From Pelomonas aquatica (GTDB taxonomy: Bacteria > Pseudomonadota > Gammaproteobacteria > Burkholderiales > Burkholderiaceae_C), in the NCBI RefSeq assembly GCF_026712205.1, contig NZ_JAPPUW010000019.1, forward strand, positions 1 to 64,000: a stretch of 64,000 nucleotides of DNA, written 5' to 3'. This document shows positions 54,601 through 63,085 of the stretch, piece by piece; positions within the stretch are counted from its first letter, which is position 1, and the number at the start of each line of letters is the position of its first letter. The notes below the pieces were generated by a model. That model was not told where the DNA came from. It did not search any database and worked only from the letters and a program-made list of their open reading frames with translations. A program made the translations under genes and the position numbers.

Positions 54601-55727
54601 AGGTCGCGCTGCGCAGCCAGGCGCTCAAGGTCGGCGGGCGCCAGCTCGGCCGTGTCAACGCCCAGGTCGCGCGCGACGGCGCGGCCTGGCGCCTCAACCT
54701 CGACGCCGAGCAGCTGGCCGGCCGCATCGAGCTGCGCGGCGTTAACCTGGGTAGAGGCAGCGTCGACGCCGTGCAGGCGCGGCTCACGCGGCTGTCGCTG
54801 CCGCGCGCCGAGGCCGACTCCTTCAGCGAGCTGATCGACCCGGGCAAGGCCGCGGCCAGCAGCAGCCCGCTGCCGTCGCTGGACATCGAGGTCGACGACT
54901 TCGAGCTGCGCGGCAAGCGCCTGGGCCGGCTGGAGGTGCTGGCCCAGGCGCCGGCCGCCGCGCGCGACTGGAAGCTGGACAGGCTGCTGATCCAGTCGCC
55001 CGACGCGACGCTGAACGCCAGCGGGCTGTGGACCGCCATCAAGGGCGGCGACGGCCGCCGCCGCACCCAGCTCGACTGGAAGCTCGACATCGCCGACGCC
55101 GGCAAGCTGCTGGAGCGCCTGGGCCAGGGCCAGAAGGACAGCCCCGTGTTGCGCGGCGGCAAGGGCGTGATGGCCGGCCAGATCGGCTGGGACGGCTCTC
55201 CGCTGGCGCCCCACTACCCCAGCATGGCCGGCGCGCTGAACATCCAGCTCGACACCGGCACCTTCCTGAAGGCCGAGCCCGGCGTCGGCCGGCTGCTGGG
55301 CGTGCTCAGCCTGCAGTCCCTGCCGCGCCGGCTGCTGCTGGACTTCCGCGACGTCTTCGCCGAGGGCTTCACCTTCGACGGCGTGACCGGCGACGTGAAG
55401 ATCGCCGCCGGCGTGGCCCGCAGCGACAACATCCGCATCCGCGGCCTGCAGGCCGCCGTGCTGGTGGACGGCAGCACCGACCTCGCCGCCGAGACGCAGA
55501 AGCTGCGCGTCGTCATCGTGCCCGAGGTGTCGGCCGGCGGCGCCTCGCTGGCCTATGCGGCCATCAACCCGGCCATCGCGCTGGGCGCCTTCCTGGCCCA
55601 GCTGATCCTGAGCCGCCCGGTGGCCGCGGCCAACACGCGCGAGTTCCACATCAGCGGCAGCTGGGACGACCCCAAGGTCGAGAAGGTCGAGAACCCGGCG
55701 GCGGCCAGGCCGGCCAGCGCGCCGTAG
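51648..55727 (+). CDS. YhdP family AsmA-like envelope protein
   Basis: A 1359-residue protein with a single N-terminal membrane helix (LRWLLLLLALLWAVGVVAWS). A long periplasmic beta-groove of AsmA/TamB-like repeats follows, including a DUF3971-type middle and the C-terminal motif GTFLKAEPGVGRLLGVLSLQ. YhdP and relatives bridge the inner and outer membranes and carry phospholipids. The start is GTG at 51648, because no ATG gives the N-terminal helix. The length matches the family. It is divergent from glnE. Confidence 0.88.
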   Translation: MPKDNVSDFFSAALHHCSRAAGWPLRLCWHGLRWLLLLLALLWAVGVVAWSVLHWAILPHANDWRPWLEKEASKALGVELRIGRITVESGGWMPRMELGEVRVLDAAGRPALQLPRVAAVLSAQSLIALEPRFSQLLIDAPELTIRRDAQGRIFIGGMGLDAAEHADTGTTEAGLDWLFSQPELAIVHGRVRWVDEKRADARPLELSELNFILRNGLRRHALRLDATPPRDWGERFTLRGRFTQSLLKRPGEFQHWSGQLYADLPRADLSQLRRHVDLPFQLGEGDGAVRAWAELRDGQPTGATLDLALRSVRLRLLESAPELNLDHIEGRLDLARAKDRLSLQARQLGFVSTDPNGSGIAWPRSDWGVSLQLGKGDAVLGGEVNAQRLDFALMAQIAQRLPLGERAHQLLAELDPHGVLTALAGQWQGPLDAPQSYRVKAQLDGLAIAAKAASQPDQLGRPGLRGASLELDASERGGSARLAVHQGEVELPGLFEEPVLPITRLATQMSWKLPAPGARPGGEVELRLRDLQLQTPDLSGDFELLWRRAAGAATPGYLDLSGRAQRAEATRIARYIPLSLPATRSYVSRAVLGGEARNISVRLKGELNDFPFDGPRASGVFRVATQAQGVLLAYVPPSDVGANWPAMEGVDAELVFERAGMQIRNGHAKVLGYELAGVNGGIKDLHHGRVLALDGTGRGAGADLLRFVRGSPLDEWLGHALTTATAQGPAGLKLGIAIPLDDVNQTTLKGQLQLGGVDLKLRPELPALAGARGRIDFDRKGLQLTGMTARLLGGDAGIDGGTQRDGSLRFAVQGQATAEGLRRAPELGAVARLAQAASGQAAYRFQLAVGKDGQSELSVASSLQGLGLDLPAPARKEADAALPLRLLMTPTTAGRDEIRLELGAGAAPLLQAQLQRDIAGAGSHVLRGALAVQDRLPALPASGVLLQASVAALDLDAWQQRLGALGGGSGAGGDDGDAAGLLPSQVALRSQALKVGGRQLGRVNAQVARDGAAWRLNLDAEQLAGRIELRGVNLGRGSVDAVQARLTRLSLPRAEADSFSELIDPGKAAASSSPLPSLDIEVDDFELRGKRLGRLEVLAQAPAAARDWKLDRLLIQSPDATLNASGLWTAIKGGDGRRRTQLDWKLDIADAGKLLERLGQGQKDSPVLRGGKGVMAGQIGWDGSPLAPHYPSMAGALNIQLDTGTFLKAEPGVGRLLGVLSLQSLPRRLLLDFRDVFAEGFTFDGVTGDVKIAAGVARSDNIRIRGLQAAVLVDGSTDLAAETQKLRVVIVPEVSAGGASLAYAAINPAIALGAFLAQLILSRPVAAANTREFHISGSWDDPKVEKVENPAAARPASAP

Positions 55728-55731
55728 GCGC

Positions 55732-56889
55732 CTAGATCACATTGGCTTCGAGCAGCGGCCTGCCGTCGAGCAGCCGCTGCGGCGTCAGCGCCTGGATGAG
55801 GGGCGCTGCCTCGCCCGCCAGCAGCTTCGCCATCGACCAGCCGACCGCCGGCGCCTGCTGCATGCCGTGGCCGGAGAAGCCGCAGGCCGTGAAGGCATTG
55901 GCCCAGCCCGGCAGGCGGCCGGCCAGGCCGTTGTGGTCGAAGGCGTTCATCTCGTAGTAGCCGGCCCAGGCGGAGCGCACGCGCAGCGCCTGCAGCGCCG
56001 GCACGCGGGCCGCGAGCGTGGGCCAGAGCCGTTCGTCGAACAGGCCGTGGTCGATGCGGTCCAGCGGCGCGTCGTCAACATCCTCGCCGCGTGGCGGGCC
56101 GCCGGCCAGGATCAGCGCGCCCTCGGAGCGGAACCAGAAGCCGCTCGGGTCGATGACCAGCGGGCAGCCGGGCAGGGCGGCCGGCGTCTCCAGCACGAAG
56201 ACGTCGCGCTTCTTCGCATGCACGGGCAGCGCGACGCCGAGCGCCTCGCCCAGCGGCGCGCTCCAGGCGCCGGCCGTGATGGCGAAGGCGTCGCCGCCGA
56301 TGCGGGCGCCGTCCGCGCAGCGCACGGCGCTCACGCGCTCGCCGGCGGTGTCGAAGCCGACGGCGTCCGCCGTGACGAAGCGCGCGCCGCAGGCGCTGGC
56401 CTTGCGGCGGAAGGCGCGGTGCAGGGCCGGGCCGTCGAACCAGCCTTCGCCGCCGAGGCCCAGCGAGCCGAGCGCGAGGTCGTCCGTCGCCAGCCAGGGG
56501 AAGCGCGCGGCCAGCGCGGCCGGGTCCAGCAGCGCCACGTCCACGCCCTCGGCGCGCTGCAGCGCATGCAGGCCGCGCAGCGCGGCCGCGCCCGCGGCGG
56601 TCGCGAGGTAGAGGTAGCCGGGCTCGACGAGGCCCAGCGCCGGCCTGTCGTCGGCCACGGCGAGCTCGTCCGCTGCGCGGCGCAGGAAGGCCAGGCTCCA
56701 GCGTGACAGCGCGATGTTGGCCGGCTGCGAGAACTGCTGGCGGATGGAGCTCAGCGACAGCGAGCTGGATGCCCGCGCATACGAGGGATCGCGCTCGACG
56801 ACGGTCACGTCCGCGCCGTGGTCGCGGGCCAGGAAGCAGGCGGTCGCCGCGCCCATCACGCCGCCGCCGATGAGGGTCACCTTGGACAT
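55732..56889 (-). CDS. FAD-dependent oxidoreductase (DAO/FOXRED1-like)
   Basis: A 385-residue flavoenzyme with the FAD motif TLIGGGVMGAATACFLARDHG at the N-terminus and SSSLSLSSIRQQFSQPANI. Near the end, TACGFSGHGMQQAPAVG is the family's C-terminal glycine signature. It belongs to the amino-acid oxidase / sarcosine-dehydrogenase-like group; relatives include mitochondrial FOXRED1. The substrate is not deducible. It converges on yhdP with 4 bases between stops and is divergent from the EamA gene. Confidence 0.87.
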   Translation of the reverse strand: MSKVTLIGGGVMGAATACFLARDHGADVTVVERDPSYARASSSLSLSSIRQQFSQPANIALSRWSLAFLRRAADELAVADDRPALGLVEPGYLYLATAAGAAALRGLHALQRAEGVDVALLDPAALAARFPWLATDDLALGSLGLGGEGWFDGPALHRAFRRKASACGARFVTADAVGFDTAGERVSAVRCADGARIGGDAFAITAGAWSAPLGEALGVALPVHAKKRDVFVLETPAALPGCPLVIDPSGFWFRSEGALILAGGPPRGEDVDDAPLDRIDHGLFDERLWPTLAARVPALQALRVRSAWAGYYEMNAFDHNGLAGRLPGWANAFTACGFSGHGMQQAPAVGWSMAKLLAGEAAPLIQALTPQRLLDGRPLLEANVI

Positions 56890-56907
56890 GCTGGCAGCAT
56901 AGAGGGC

Positions 56908-57795
56908 ATGACCCGTCACTCGCACCTCGACCCCCGCGCCATCTCGCTGCTGCTGCTGTGCTGCCTGCTGTGGGGCATCAACCAGGTCGCCGCCAAGGCG
57001 GCGCTGACCGAGATCACGCCGCTGTGGCAGGCCGGGCTGCGCTCGGCCGTGGCGGGGCTGCTGGTGTGGCTGTGGTCGCTGTGGCGCGGCATCCGCCTGT
57101 TCGAGCGCGACGGCAGCCTGTGGGGCGGCCTGCTGGCCGGCGCGCTGTTCGCGGCCGAGTTCGCCTGCATCTTCGTCGGCCTGCAATACACCAGCGCGTC
57201 GCGCATGGTCGTCTTCATCTATCTGTCGCCCTTCGTCGTGGCCCTGGGCATGCCGTGGATCGCGCAGGGCGAGAAGCTGTCCGGCCGCCAGTGGGCCGGC
57301 CTGGTGCTGGCCTTCGGCGCGGTGGCCTTCGCGTTCGCGGAGGGCTTCGCGGCGCCGCAGGGCTCGCTGCAGTGGTGGGGCGACGCGCTGGGCGTGGCCG
57401 CGGCCCTGCTCTGGGGCGGCACGACGCTGGCCATCCGTGCGACGCGGCTGGGCTCGGCGCCGGCCGAGAAGACGCTGCTCTACCAGCTCGGCGTGTCGGC
57501 GCTGGCCCTGTGCGCCGCGGCCGCGTTCGCCGGCGAGGCCCTGCCGACGCAGTGGTCGCCGCGGCTGCTGGGCCTGTTCGGCTTCCAGGCCGTCATCGTG
57601 TCCTTCGCGAGCTATCTGGCCTGGTTCTGGCTCATCCGCCACTACGCGGCCACCAGGCTCGCCGTCTTCACGCTCAGCACGCCGCTGTTCGGGCTGCTGG
57701 CCGGCGCGCTGCTGCTGGGCGAGGGCGTCAGCGCCCGGCTGGTGGCCGCCCTGGTGGCGCTGGCGGCGGGCATCGTGCTGGTCAGTCGCCGATGA
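56908..57795 (+). CDS. EamA/DMT family transporter
   Basis: A 295-residue ten-helix protein with two EamA halves: LLLLCCLLWGINQVAAKAAL, LQYTSASRMVVFIYLSPFVV, then LWGGTTLAIRATRLGSAPAE and ATRLAVFTLSTPLFGLLAGA. The start is an ATG 18 bases from the divergent oxidoreductase start. It is probably a metabolite exporter. It is not closely similar to the EamA protein at 32330-33241. Confidence 0.88.
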   Translation: MTRHSHLDPRAISLLLLCCLLWGINQVAAKAALTEITPLWQAGLRSAVAGLLVWLWSLWRGIRLFERDGSLWGGLLAGALFAAEFACIFVGLQYTSASRMVVFIYLSPFVVALGMPWIAQGEKLSGRQWAGLVLAFGAVAFAFAEGFAAPQGSLQWWGDALGVAAALLWGGTTLAIRATRLGSAPAEKTLLYQLGVSALALCAAAAFAGEALPTQWSPRLLGLFGFQAVIVSFASYLAWFWLIRHYAATRLAVFTLSTPLFGLLAGALLLGEGVSARLVAALVALAAGIVLVSRR

Positions 57796-57864
57796 CTGTC
57801 GCCACCGCGCCAGGGCCGGCATTGCGCCCTGCATAGACTGCCTGCTTCATCCCTGGAGACACCC

Positions 57865-58509
57865 ATGATCACGCTGTGCGGCTTCCCGCTGTCGAACTAC
57901 TACAACAAGGTCAAGCTGGTCCTGCTGGAGAAGGGCATCCCCTTCGCCGAGGAATACACCAAGGCGCATTCGCACGACGAGGCCGTCCTGAGCCGCTCGC
58001 CGCTGGGCAAGGTGCCCTTCATCAAGACGCCGCAGGGCGCGCTGTGCGAGAGCCAGGTCATCGTCGACTACCTCGAAGCCGCCTACCCCGACGCGCCGCG
58101 GCTGATCCCCGCCGATGCCTGGCAGGCGGCCAAGGTGCGCGAGCTGGTCACCTATGTCGAGCTGCATCTTGAGCTGGTCGCGCGCGAGCTGTATCCCGAG
58201 GCCTTCTTCGGCGGCCAGGTCAGCGAGGGCACGAAGAAGCGCGTGGCCCGCCTGCTGCCCGAGAACATCGCCGCGTTCAAGCGCCTGGCCAGGTTCGGCC
58301 CCTACCTGGCCGGCGACACGTTCACGATGGCCGACTGCGCCGGCTGGGTCAGCCTGCCGCTGGTGGGCCTGGCCACCAAGACCATCTACGGCGAAGATTT
58401 CCTGGCCGCCGCCGGCGTGGACTGGAAGCCCTATGCCAGGCTGATCGGCGAACGGCCGCATGCCGTCAAGGTGGCGGCGGATCGCAAGGCGGATCAGATG
58501 CCGAAATGA
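57865..58509 (+). CDS. Glutathione S-transferase family protein
   Basis: A 214-residue protein with a thioredoxin-like N-terminal domain, starting LCGFPLSNYYNKVKLVLLEK, then SPLGKVPFIKTPQGALCES (the cis-proline and glutathione-binding SES-like region) and QVIVDYLEAAYP. A helical C-terminal domain has YLAGDTFTMADCAGWVSLP. Typical of beta/theta-like bacterial GSTs. A SGAGAC-type ribosome binding site (GGAGACACCC) precedes the ATG. Confidence 0.88.
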   Translation: MITLCGFPLSNYYNKVKLVLLEKGIPFAEEYTKAHSHDEAVLSRSPLGKVPFIKTPQGALCESQVIVDYLEAAYPDAPRLIPADAWQAAKVRELVTYVELHLELVARELYPEAFFGGQVSEGTKKRVARLLPENIAAFKRLARFGPYLAGDTFTMADCAGWVSLPLVGLATKTIYGEDFLAAAGVDWKPYARLIGERPHAVKVAADRKADQMPK

Positions 58510-58523
58510 AACCCCAAGGCAAC

Positions 58524-58589
58524 CACAGAGGCTCAGAGACACAGAGGACACGCGGAGAACGCAGCCCTCTGTGGCTCTATGCCTCTGTG
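58524..58589. repeat. CACAGAGG-type inverted repeat
   Basis: The arms 58524-58547 and 58566-58589 are 24-base inverted copies, CACAGAGG at both ends, matching in 20 positions. They enclose a short GC-rich loop. It lies between the GST gene and the CYTH-CHAD gene. Repeats of this CACAGAGG type are common in proteobacterial genomes. It may work as a terminator and may have separated the CYTH-CHAD gene from its original start. Confidence 0.7.
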
Positions 58590-58648
58590 ATTGCATTTCT
58601 GCATTCGTTTCATCCGCTGCGGGTGGTGCGCAATGCCATGGAACCGAT

Positions 58649-60124
58649 TTGGACGCTCACACCGAGATCGAGCTGAAGTTCCTCGTGCCCGCGGGCGCAC
58701 GCGCCGCGCTCGCGGCCGAGCTGGCGGCGCGCGGCCAGCCGCGGCGGGCCTGGCGGACCTCGGCCTATCTCGACACGCCGGACCTGCGCCTCGCCCGCGC
58801 CGGCCTGGCCTGGCGCATGCGCCGCGAGGGCGGGCGCTGGGTGCAGGCGCTGAAGGCCGCGCGGGGCGGCGCGCTGGCACGCTTCGAGCACGAGGTCCTG
58901 CGCCCCGATGCCAGCCCCGACCCTGCCGCCCATGCCGACACCGAGCCCGGCCGCAAGCTGCTGGCGCTGCTTGCCGAGGCGCGCGAGGCCGGCCTGGAGG
59001 CCTGCGTGCGCTTCCAGACCCAGGTGCGCCGCCTCACGCGCCGCGTGCGCACGCGCGGCGCCGTCGTCGACATCGCGCTGGACGAGGGCCGGCTGACGGC
59101 GGCCGGCGCGGTGCAGAAGCTCTGCGAGCTGGAGTTCGAGCTGGTGTCGGGCTCGGCCGTCGCGATGCTGGCGCTGGCGGAGCGCTGGCGCGCCCGCTTC
59201 GGCCTCGTGCTCGACCCGCGCAACAAGGCCGAGCGCGGCTTCCACCTCGCGGCCGGCTCGCCCCACCCGGCGCTGCGCAAGGCCGCGTTGCCCGGCTATG
59301 CGGCGGATGCCGGCGCGACGGCGGCCTTGGGCGCCGTGCTGGACGAATGCCTGGACCAGATCGGTCGCAATGCGATCGGCCTGGCCGAGGGCGACCCGGC
59401 CCTGCGCGCCGAGCATGTGCACCAGCTGCGCGTCGGCATCCGCCGGCTGCGCAGCGGGCTGCGCGCCTTCCGCGGCTGGGCGGTGGAGCCGCCGGCCGAA
59501 CTGGTCGATGGCCTGCGCGCGCTGTTCGCCGCGCTGGGCGCCACGCGCGACCGCGATGTGCTCGGCAGCGGCGTCTCGGCCGAGCTGGCGCGCGCCGGTG
59601 CGCCGGCGCTGGCCCTGCCCGCCGCGGTCGACGCGCCCGACCCCGCCACCCTCGTGCGGGCCGCCGACGCGCAGCGGCTGCTGCTGGCCTGGGTCGCCTG
59701 GCGCGCCGCGCTCGACCCGCAAGCCCCCGCGCCGGACGCGCTGAAGCGCCTCGCGCGCCAGCGCCTGCGCGGCTGGCACAAGGCCATCGCCGAGAGCTGC
59801 CGGGCCTTCGACGAACTCGACGGCCCGGCCCTGCACGAACTGCGCAAGCGCGTGAAGCGCCAGCGCTATGCGCTGGAGTTCTTCGCGCCGCTGCTGCCGC
59901 GCAAGGCCGCCGCCTGCCATCTGCAGGCGCTGGCCGCGGCCCAGCTCGGCCTGGGCGAGATCAACGACCTCGGCGTCGCCCGCGCGCACTACCAGGCCCT
60001 CGTGGCCCGCGACCCGGCCGCCTGGTTCGCCGTGGGCTGGCTGACGGCCCGCATCGCCGAGGTGCGCGAGGGGGCTCGCGAGGACATGGCGCGGCTGGGT
60101 GCTGTCGCGGCGCTGCCGCGTTGA
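58649..60124 (+). CDS. CYTH-CHAD domain protein (inorganic triphosphatase-like)
   Basis: Residues 1-200 form a CYTH triphosphate tunnel: the ExExK motif in TEIELKFLVP at the very N-terminus, then YLDTPDLRLARAGLAWRMRR and ELEFELVSGS. Residues about 215-490 form the CHAD helical domain with conserved histidines (EHVHQLRVGIRRLRSGLRAF, LHELRKRVKRQRYALEFF). Such proteins bind or cleave polyphosphate and other triphosphates. The start is uncertain: the only in-frame start near the ExExK motif is TTG at 58649, with GGAA five bases before it. A nearby ATG at 58638 is in the wrong frame. Confidence 0.85.
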   Translation: MDAHTEIELKFLVPAGARAALAAELAARGQPRRAWRTSAYLDTPDLRLARAGLAWRMRREGGRWVQALKAARGGALARFEHEVLRPDASPDPAAHADTEPGRKLLALLAEAREAGLEACVRFQTQVRRLTRRVRTRGAVVDIALDEGRLTAAGAVQKLCELEFELVSGSAVAMLALAERWRARFGLVLDPRNKAERGFHLAAGSPHPALRKAALPGYAADAGATAALGAVLDECLDQIGRNAIGLAEGDPALRAEHVHQLRVGIRRLRSGLRAFRGWAVEPPAELVDGLRALFAALGATRDRDVLGSGVSAELARAGAPALALPAAVDAPDPATLVRAADAQRLLLAWVAWRAALDPQAPAPDALKRLARQRLRGWHKAIAESCRAFDELDGPALHELRKRVKRQRYALEFFAPLLPRKAAACHLQALAAAQLGLGEINDLGVARAHYQALVARDPAAWFAVGWLTARIAEVREGAREDMARLGAVAALPR

Positions 60125-60155
60125 GAGGCCGTCGGGCGGTTCGCGGCCGCACGGG

Positions 60156-60373
60156 TTAACCGTGGGCGTCTCGGCGCGCTGCCATCCGCGTCACGGCTTC
60201 GGCCAGCGCTGGCTCGACTCGGCCAAGGTCTGCAGATTGCGGATCACTGCATCCTGCACAAGACGCGAACCCTCGAAGCGCGCACGTTCGGCGTTCGTGT
60301 ATTCGTGGATTCTTCCCAGGCAGTCGCGCATGTGCGCGAGCAGCACCTTGTCCGCCTCGGGGCCGGGGTTCAC
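60156..60373 (-). pseudogene. HEPN (HepT-like) toxin gene, internally deleted
   Basis: The first 55 residues read normally for a HepT/DUF86 protein (PEADKVLLAHMRDCLGRIHE, FEGSRLVQDAVIRNLQTLAE). The frame then jumps to a stop at 60191. The bases right after encode ALAEAVTRMAARRDAHG, ending in TAA at 60156, in another frame. This looks like the last residues of the same protein. The conserved RxxxxH catalytic region of about 40 residues is gone, so the toxin cannot work. The fusion point lies in the CAGCGCTGG sequence near 60207-60215, and the deletion may have used short homology there. Confidence 0.7.
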
Positions 60374-60663
60374 AGCGGTACGGCGTCCGCCATCACGCGC
60401 TCGCGCAACGCCGGATGCAGGCCCGCTTCGGTCACGACATCCACGCGGCGGCCGAGCAGCTCCTGGGCATCCAGCAGCAGGCCGCCCAGGGCGAGCGCGC
60501 TGGTCCCGGGGGCCAGGGTCACGAGCAGGTCAACGTCGCTGTCTGCGTCGGCGCCGCTGCCGTCGCCCCGACTCATCGAGCCAAAGACCCGCACCGCCGT
60601 CATGCCACGCATGCGTGCCAAGGCCAACAGTCTGGCGCGGTGGGTTTCGATCAGCGGGTGCAT
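60370..60663 (-). CDS. mntA: MntA-type nucleotidyltransferase antitoxin
   Basis: A 97-residue minimal nucleotidyltransferase. RVFGSMSRGDGSGADADSDV contains the GS-x-SRG motif and the D-x-D pair required for AMP transfer. MntA proteins inactivate HepT-type HEPN RNases by adding AMP to them. The catalytic residues are intact. It overlaps the toxin gene by four bases, as is standard for this pair, but the toxin is broken, leaving an orphan antitoxin. The upstream gap 60664-60714 shows nothing. Confidence 0.88.
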   Translation of the reverse strand: MHPLIETHRARLLALARMRGMTAVRVFGSMSRGDGSGADADSDVDLLVTLAPGTSALALGGLLLDAQELLGRRVDVVTEAGLHPALRERVMADAVPL

Positions 60664-60714
60664 GGTTCCAGTGTAGTCACGCCCCCGCCGGCCTGCTCTC
60701 CACGCAGGCAGTGC

Positions 60715-61032
60715 TCAGGGCGACGACAGCTTCAGCCCCACGATCCCCGCCACGATGAGGCCCACGCTGACAAGGCGAGCCACGGTGGCCGGCTCGCCCA
60801 GCAGAACTATGCCCAGCACCACGGTGCCGACCGCGCCGACGCCGACCCACACGCCGTAGGCCGTGCCCACCGGCAGGGTCTTCATCGCCAGGCCCAGCAG
60901 CCACAGGCTGACGATCATCGCCAGCACGGTACCGACGCTGGGCCACAGCCGCGTGAAGCCCTCGGTGTACTTCAGGCCGATGGCCCAGCCGACCTCGCAC
61001 AGGCCGGCAATGATCAACAGCATCCAGGCCAT
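60715..61032 (-). CDS. gdx: Guanidinium exporter (SMR family, Gdx/SugE)
   Basis: A 105-residue four-helix proton antiporter. [20 protein letters not shown] has the essential glutamate in the first helix and the Gdx-type GLKYT motif. [20 protein letters not shown] and [20 protein letters not shown] complete the SugE subtype. It exports guanidinium ion and not the wide drug range of EmrE. It starts 11 bases after the selD stop on the same strand, so it is expressed with the selenium genes. No guanidine riboswitch is seen before it. Confidence 0.9.
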   Translation of the reverse strand: MAWMLLIIAGLCEVGWAIGLKYTEGFTRLWPSVGTVLAMIVSLWLLGLAMKTLPVGTAYGVWVGVGAVGTVVLGIVLLGEPATVARLVSVGLIVAGIVGLKLSSP

Positions 61033-61043
61033 GCTCCGCGCCC

Positions 61044-62117
61044 TCAGGCGGCGACGCGCAGCGCCTGGCCCTGGCGCGGCAGCACGCGGCCGGCGACGGC
61101 GGCGGCGCCGAAGCCATGGCGTGCGAAGGTGGCGAGCACCGCGTCCACGGCGGCCGGCTCGCAGGACACGAGCAGGCCGCCGCTGGTCTGCGGGTCGGTC
61201 AGCAGCGCGCGGTCTTCGGTGGCGAAGCCGGCGGGCAGTTCCACGTCGGCGCCATAGCCGGCCCAGTTGCGGCCCGACGCGCCGGTGACGAAGCCGCGCC
61301 CGGCCAGCTCGCGCACGCCGGGCAGCAGGGGCACGGCGCGCCAGTCGATCTCGACCGTGCAGCCCGCGCCGCGCGCGAGCTCCAGCGCATGGCCGGCCAG
61401 GCCGAAGCCGGTCACGTCGGTCAGCGCATGCACGCCGGCCAGTTCGGCCAGCTCGGGGCCGGGCGTGTTCAGCTTGGTCGTCGTGTCGATCATGCGGGCA
61501 TAGCCCTCGGCGCCGAGCTGCTCCTTCTTCAGCGCCGCGCTCATCACGCCCACGCCCAGCGGCTTGCCGAGCACGAGCACGTCGCCCGGCCGCGCGTCCG
61601 CATTGCGCTTCACGCGCCTGGGGTGCACGAGGCCGAGGGCGACGAGGCCGTAGATGGCCTCGACCGAGTCGATGGTGTGGCCGCCGGCGATGGGGATGCC
61701 GGCCGCGCGGCAGACCGCCGCGCCGCCTTCCAGCACGCGGGCTATGGTCTGCGTGGACAGCACATTGATCGGCATGCCCACCAGGGCCAGCGCGAGGATG
61801 GGCCGGCCGCCCATCGCATAGACGTCGCTGATGGCGTTCGTCGCGGCGATGCGGCCGAAATCGAAGGGGTCGTCGACGATGGGCATGAAGAAGTCCGTCG
61901 TCGCGATCAGGGCCTGCTCGTCGTTGAGCTGGTAGACGGCCGCGTCGTCCGCGGTCTCGATGCCGACCAGCAGCTCCTTGGGCACGGGCAGGGCCGTCGT
62001 GCCCTTCAGGATCTCGGACAGCACGCCCGGCGCGATCTTGCAGCCGCAGCCGCCGCCGTGGGACAGCGACGTGAGGCGGGGTTCGGCGGACGGGGCAGGG
62101 CAGGCGGGAGCGTTCAT
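61044..62117 (-). CDS. selD: Selenophosphate synthetase (SelD / SenC)
   Basis: A 357-residue enzyme that makes selenophosphate from selenide and ATP. The catalytic segment [11 protein letters not shown] has Cys24 and Lys27 in place, so this is the cysteine form without selenocysteine. The ATP-binding aspartates in [17 protein letters not shown] and the GxGLxGH-like [15 protein letters not shown] segment are intact. It overlaps senB upstream by four bases. In selenoneine clusters this gene is called senC. No selA or selB is visible here, so a role in selenoneine synthesis is likely, though selD may also serve other pathways. Confidence 0.92.
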   Translation of the reverse strand: MNAPACPAPSAEPRLTSLSHGGGCGCKIAPGVLSEILKGTTALPVPKELLVGIETADDAAVYQLNDEQALIATTDFFMPIVDDPFDFGRIAATNAISDVYAMGGRPILALALVGMPINVLSTQTIARVLEGGAAVCRAAGIPIAGGHTIDSVEAIYGLVALGLVHPRRVKRNADARPGDVLVLGKPLGVGVMSAALKKEQLGAEGYARMIDTTTKLNTPGPELAELAGVHALTDVTGFGLAGHALELARGAGCTVEIDWRAVPLLPGVRELAGRGFVTGASGRNWAGYGADVELPAGFATEDRALLTDPQTSGGLLVSCEPAAVDAVLATFARHGFGAAAVAGRVLPRQGQALRVAA

Positions 62118-63085
62118 GGCGTGGGGCGCGCGAGCAGCGCGGCGACGATGCGGTGCAGGGAGGCCCGCTCGGCCTCGGGCGCGAACAGCGCCACGCGCGG
62201 GGCCAGTTGGGCGGTGAGCCGGGGCAGCATATCGGCATCGTCGCGGGCGCGCGCGAGCAGGGCGGCAAGCCCCGCGTCGTCGCCGGGTTCGAAGACGCCC
62301 TCGTAGCCGGCGCCCAGCAGGCCCAGGTTGCCTTCTATGCGCGAGGCCAGCACCGGCGTGCCGCTGCGGATGGCCTCGATGACGACGTGGGCGCCGCCCT
62401 CCATGCGGCTGGCATGCACCAGCACATGGGCGGCCTGGATGTGGCGGCGCGCCAGGGCATGCGGCAGGCCGCCCAGCCAGCGGAAGCGCGGCAGCGCCGC
62501 CGCCAGCGCGGCGGCCTCGGCGCCGAGGGCCGGGTCGAGGGCGGCACCGATGTGGTCGAGCCGGATGTCGGGCCTTGCGCCGAGGCGGCGCGCGGCGCGC
62601 CAGTAGGTGCGCGGGTCCTTCTCGTCGCGCAGGTGGCCGACCATGACGGCGCGCAGGTGCCGCCGCGCATGCGCCAGCGGTGCGCGCGCCGCGCAGGACT
62701 GCAGCACGATCTCGGCCTTGGCGCGCAGCGCCTCGGGCAGGCCGAGCGGCCCCAGCTCGTTCAGCACGACGAGGGTGTCGGCGAGATCCAGCGAGCGCTG
62801 CGCGCTGGCGTCGCTGGCGATGTCGCGGTAGAGGTCGGTGCCCGTCAGCACCAGCACGGCGGGCCGCGCCGGATGCGCCGCGCGCCAGGCGGCCAGCGAG
62901 GCCGCCGAGCGCCGCGCATGCAGCGCGATCAGCAGCGCGCCGCCATCGCCCTCGCGCCACTGCGCGGCCAGGCGCACGCGGTAAGCTGGCCGCAGCAGCC
63001 GCGCCCAGCGCTGCGCCGTCTGCCAGTTGCCGTTGTTGGCCTGGGCCAGCGCCGGCGTCACGATGACGAGGGAATCACGATGCAC
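62114..63085 (-). CDS. senB: Selenosugar synthase SenB (TIGR04348-type glycosyltransferase)
   Basis: A 323-residue GT-B glycosyltransferase-like protein. [20 protein letters not shown] at the N-terminus and a C-terminal nucleotide-sugar binding part with [20 protein letters not shown] are typical of the TIGR04348 family. SenB is known to join selenophosphate to UDP-GlcNAc or UDP-Glc to give a selenosugar. The start must be the GTG at 63085: a stop codon lies just upstream in frame and no other start keeps the first strand. The start codon overlaps the first six bases of the divergent senA. Confidence 0.87.
   Translation of the reverse strand: MHRDSLVIVTPALAQANNGNWQTAQRWARLLRPAYRVRLAAQWREGDGGALLIALHARRSAASLAAWRAAHPARPAVLVLTGTDLYRDIASDASAQRSLDLADTLVVLNELGPLGLPEALRAKAEIVLQSCAARAPLAHARRHLRAVMVGHLRDEKDPRTYWRAARRLGARPDIRLDHIGAALDPALGAEAAALAAALPRFRWLGGLPHALARRHIQAAHVLVHASRMEGGAHVVIEAIRSGTPVLASRIEGNLGLLGAGYEGVFEPGDDAGLAALLARARDDADMLPRLTAQLAPRVALFAPEAERASLHRIVAALLARPTP

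Noticed and set aside
58591-60159. ATG-started frame across the CYTH-CHAD region
   Set aside because: Out of frame with the ExExK and CHAD motifs; composition is the usual arginine/alanine shadow.
61033-61043. Guanidine riboswitch in front of gdx
   Set aside because: Only 11 bases separate selD and gdx, and no ACGR-loop hairpin pair or ykkC-type fold is seen.
62018-62117. Selenocysteine codon in selD
   Set aside because: The catalytic codon is TGC (cysteine) in HGGGCGCK; no in-frame TGA or SECIS-like hairpin follows.
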